Positions 6,603 through 8,544 of a DNA stretch of 8,544 nt are shown here, in pieces. The notes under the pieces were generated by a model. The model saw nothing but the letters and a program-made list of their open reading frames with translations. It was not told the origin of the DNA and did not search any database. Position 1 is the first letter of the stretch. Each line of letters begins with the position of its first letter. The stretch covers positions 1 to 8,544 of the forward strand of contig VBIS01000111.1 in assembly GCA_005880605.1 (NCBI GenBank). Direction: 5' to 3'. Both the position numbers and the translations under genes were made by a program. This DNA is from Chloroflexota bacterium (GTDB taxonomy: Bacteria > Chloroflexota > Dormibacteria > CF-121).

Positions 6603-7757
6603 GTGCGCCTGAGAATCCGTCTGTCATTGGCCGCAGCTCTATTCATGGCGGTCGGCCTTGGCTTACCCGCCCCCGGGTCCGCCGCCGGCGGACCGACACT
6701 GGTCGCCGCCGGATTCGACAGTCCGCGCGGGGTCGAGTTCTTCAAGGGCAAGCTGGTGGTGGGCGAGGCCGGCCATGGCGGCAAGAACTGCATCCCCGGC
6801 ACGCCGACCATCTGTTTCGGCCGCACGTCGCAGATCTCCTGGGTCAACGCCGCCACCGGAACTCACACGACGCTCGTCGACCACCTGTTCTCAGCCGCCG
6901 AGTTCTTCAATCCCGACGAGGGCGAGGCCCTGGGAGTGTCCGGGATTTCGTCGCGTGAGGGCACGCTGATGGCGATCCTTGGCGTCTTTCCGCAGGCCTT
7001 CGCGAACTACCAGTGCGCCGCCGGGGACGCCGAATGTGCGGCCGATGTCGACGCCGCCAAGAAGGAGGCCGGCGCGTTGCTCTCGGTGAAGTCGAACGGC
7101 TCGTGGCACAAGGTCGCGGGCGTGGGCGCCTTCGGCTTCGACTACACCGCCGACATCCCGAACCAGGAGCACGACTCTAACCCGAACGGCGTCCTGGCGG
7201 CCAACGGTGGTTCGTATGTCGCCGATGCCGGGTCGAACACGCTGGAGTTCGTCAGCAACGGTGGCCATATCAGCGTCCTCCACTATTTCCCGTTCCGGCA
7301 GAACGCCTTCCCCAGCGATGAGGTGCCGACCTGCATTGCGAAGACGGACGATGGGCTGTGGGTCGCCACGCTGGCCGGCAATCTTTACCGCGTGCACGGC
7401 CGATCGGCCACGCTCGTCGCTAACTCGGACCTCAAGCATGTCACCGGCTGCGCGGCAGACGGGCAGGGGAATGTCTACTTCGTCAACATGTGGACCACGC
7501 CGACCCCCCCGCAGCCGTTTACGGGCAACATCGTCAAGCTGGATACCGAGGATGGGACGTCCTCGGTGATCGCGGCTGGGCTCAACTTCCCCAACATGGA
7601 CGTGGTGGGGCCGGATGGCAATCTCTACTTCAGCGCTGACAGCATCTGCCCGACGACGGGCATCCCGGGGCTCTGCGCGCAGGGCGGCACCGTCTGGAAG
7701 CTTGCGCTACCCCACGACAACGAAGGCGATGCTCACGGGCACGACCGCCGGGACTGA
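6603..7757 (+). CDS. Secreted ScyD/ScyE-like beta-propeller protein
   Basis: A 384-residue exported protein. Residues 1-28 form a Sec signal peptide: RLRIR, a hydrophobic core SLAAALFMAVGLGL, then APGSAA as likely cleavage region. The mature part resembles the ScyD/ScyE family, six- to seven-bladed propellers first named from the cyanobacterial scytonemin cluster but widespread without it: GFDSPRGVEFFKGKLVVGEAGHGG near 37-60, PNGVLAANGGSYVADAGSNTLEFV near 194-217, TGCAADGQGNVYFVNMW near 281-297 and NMDVVGPDGNLYFSADS near 331-347 are repeated blade strands. Eight cysteines (63, 71, 138, 145, 244, 283, 349, 358) occur, six of them in close pairs, consistent with extracellular disulfides. The tail HDNEGDAHGHDRRD is rich in His and acidic residues and might bind metal. 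No scytonemin or other pathway genes are nearby, so the function is unknown. GTG at 6603 was chosen from its ribosome binding site. It has its own promoter and a hairpin after the stop. Confidence 0.85.
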   Translation: MRLRIRLSLAAALFMAVGLGLPAPGSAAGGPTLVAAGFDSPRGVEFFKGKLVVGEAGHGGKNCIPGTPTICFGRTSQISWVNAATGTHTTLVDHLFSAAEFFNPDEGEALGVSGISSREGTLMAILGVFPQAFANYQCAAGDAECAADVDAAKKEAGALLSVKSNGSWHKVAGVGAFGFDYTADIPNQEHDSNPNGVLAANGGSYVADAGSNTLEFVSNGGHISVLHYFPFRQNAFPSDEVPTCIAKTDDGLWVATLAGNLYRVHGRSATLVANSDLKHVTGCAADGQGNVYFVNMWTTPTPPQPFTGNIVKLDTEDGTSSVIAAGLNFPNMDVVGPDGNLYFSADSICPTTGIPGLCAQGGTVWKLALPHDNEGDAHGHDRRD

Positions 7758-7774
7758 GTAGCGCCCGGATCGAA

Positions 7775-7811
7775 AGGGGCTGGTGGTGGCGCTGTTAAGC
7801 CACCAGCCCCT
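7775..7811 (+). terminator. Hairpin terminator after the ScyD-like gene
   Basis: AGGGGCTGGTGG at 7775-7786 pairs perfectly over 12 bases with CCACCAGCCCCT at 7800-7811, around a 13-base loop. The stem is very stable. Only a broken T-rich stretch follows (CACTTGTCTTGTC), so intrinsic termination may be incomplete. It begins 17 bases after the TGA. Confidence 0.75.
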
Positions 7812-7819
7812 CACTTGTC

Positions 7820-7848
7820 TTGTCAGCGGCTCCGATCCGGACTAGACT
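7820..7848 (+). promoter_or_regulatory. Candidate promoter of the acyl-CoA synthetase gene
   Basis: TTGTCA (5 of 6) at 7820-7825, a spacer of exactly 17 bases, and TAGACT (4 of 6) at 7843-7848 predict a start near 7855 and a leader of about 37 bases. It lies immediately after the terminator hairpin, which supports a separate transcription unit. Confidence 0.5.
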
Positions 7849-7891
7849 CGGCGCAGGGCCGAGGTAGCGCTAGGAGGCAGGAGAAGGACTC

Positions 7892-8544
7892 ATGGAGACG
7901 CCGCTCACGCCACTCGAGTTCATGCGCCGAACACGACGCCTGCACCCGCAGCGCGAGGCCATCGTCGACGGCGACCTGCGGCTGACCTACGAGCAGTTCT
8001 TCGAGCGTTGCGACCGGTGGTCGACAGCGCTCCAGCGGCAGGGCGTCGCCCCGGGCGATCGCGTCGCCTACATCGCGCCCAACGTCCATCAGCAGCTGGA
8101 ATCCTTCTACGCCGTGCCGCAGGTAGGCGCGGTCCTCGTGCCGGTCAACTATCGACTCTCAGCCGACGACTTTGCTTACATCATCGACCATTCCGGAGCA
8201 ACCACGGTCTGCGCCACAGAGGAGTATCTCGGCAGCGTGGAGAGCATTCGCGACCGCCTTCCGGGGGTCAAGCATTTCATCGCGCTCAGCGGTCAGCGTG
8301 ACGGTTGGCTAGATTACGAGGCCGCGCTCAGCGCGCAATCAGCCGCCGTCATTCGGCCCGAAATCGCCGAGGGCGACCTCCTCACCATCAACTACACGAG
8401 TGGCACGACGGCGCGTCCCAAAGGCGTGATGATCACCCACCGCAACGCCTACCTCAACGTCGTCGGAACGCTGCTCCACCTGCGTCTGGGCATCGGCGAC
8501 AGGTACCTGTGGACCCTGCCGATGTTCCACGCCAATGGATGGAC
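7892..8544 (+). CDS. Acyl-CoA synthetase (AMP-forming, ANL superfamily), 5' part
   Basis: The frame runs from an ATG through the right edge, giving 217 residues of a protein normally about 510-550 long. The enzyme class activates a carboxylic acid with ATP to an acyl-adenylate and then transfers it to coenzyme A. What is seen: LTYEQFFERCDRWSTALQ near 31-48, GVAPGDRVAYIAPN near 51-64, GAVLVPVNYRLSADDFAYIIDHSGA near 79-103, the ATP-binding P-loop YTSGTTARPKG at 168-178, MITHRN at 180-185, and TLPMFHANGW at 208-217, which continues into the acyl pocket. The FHANGW ending and the TARPKG variant of the P-loop resemble the fatty-acyl/medium-chain ligase branch, but the substrate-determining part is outside the window. 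GGAGAAGG four bases before the ATG serves as ribosome binding site; a second AGGAGG at 7872 is too far. Sigma-70-like promoter and preceding terminator suggest it starts a new unit. Confidence 0.93.
   Translation, partial: METPLTPLEFMRRTRRLHPQREAIVDGDLRLTYEQFFERCDRWSTALQRQGVAPGDRVAYIAPNVHQQLESFYAVPQVGAVLVPVNYRLSADDFAYIIDHSGATTVCATEEYLGSVESIRDRLPGVKHFIALSGQRDGWLDYEAALSAQSAAVIRPEIAEGDLLTINYTSGTTARPKGVMITHRNAYLNVVGTLLHLRLGIGDRYLWTLPMFHANGW

Noticed and set aside
6891..7439. Minus-strand frame of 182 codons in the ScyD-like gene
   Set aside because: It is antisense to the propeller repeats and has no ribosome binding site or domain.
1..8544. CRISPR array, tRNA/rRNA genes, insertion sequences, phage or defence genes
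   Set aside because: I found no regularly spaced repeats, cloverleaf-like sequences, transposase or phage motifs, and every long coding region is accounted for by a housekeeping or accessory family.

Overview
The window is high-GC chromosomal DNA from a bacterium with densely packed genes and frequent GTG starts. The glycosyltransferase N-terminus, the secreted ScyD-like propeller and the overall gene style resemble Thermomicrobia (Chloroflexota, the Sphaerobacter group). That placement is an impression from the protein sequences and was not tested. I see no phage, insertion sequence, CRISPR array, tRNA or rRNA, and no clear sign of recent transfer.

Layout from left to right: (1) the 3' part of a CapA-type metallophosphatase-fold gene on the + strand, running in from the left edge; (2) a family-4 glycosyltransferase on the - strand whose end overlaps the CapA end tail to tail; (3) a 632-residue membrane histidine kinase on the + strand with about seven membrane segments, a GAF-like region and a complete kinase core, with no response regulator beside it; (4) a DinB-fold protein on the - strand, whose stop codon shares one TTAA with the kinase stop; (5) dxs, the first enzyme of the MEP isoprenoid pathway, on the - strand and 15 bases upstream of the DinB gene, so the two probably form an operon; (6) a divergent promoter region of about 175 bases with nested palindromes; (7) a secreted ScyD/ScyE-like beta-propeller on the + strand with eight cysteines, ending at a strong hairpin; (8) the 5' part of an acyl-CoA synthetase on the + strand, running off the right edge.

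The window therefore holds several independent transcription units: cell-surface polysaccharide functions (CapA, glycosyltransferase), an orphan sensor kinase, isoprenoid precursor synthesis (dxs with the DinB-fold gene), a secreted propeller and fatty or carboxylic acid activation. Genes are so tight that no gene-free stretch exceeds 300 bases. The longest non-coding stretches are about 155 bases at the glycosyltransferase/kinase divergent gap, about 174 at the dxs/propeller gap and about 134 before the acyl-CoA synthetase, and all three contain plausible promoters.

I did not find a clearly new multi-gene system. The items most worth checking are the palindromes over the propeller promoter, the uncharacterised sensory half of the kinase, the dxs-DinB pairing and the eight-cysteine secreted propeller.
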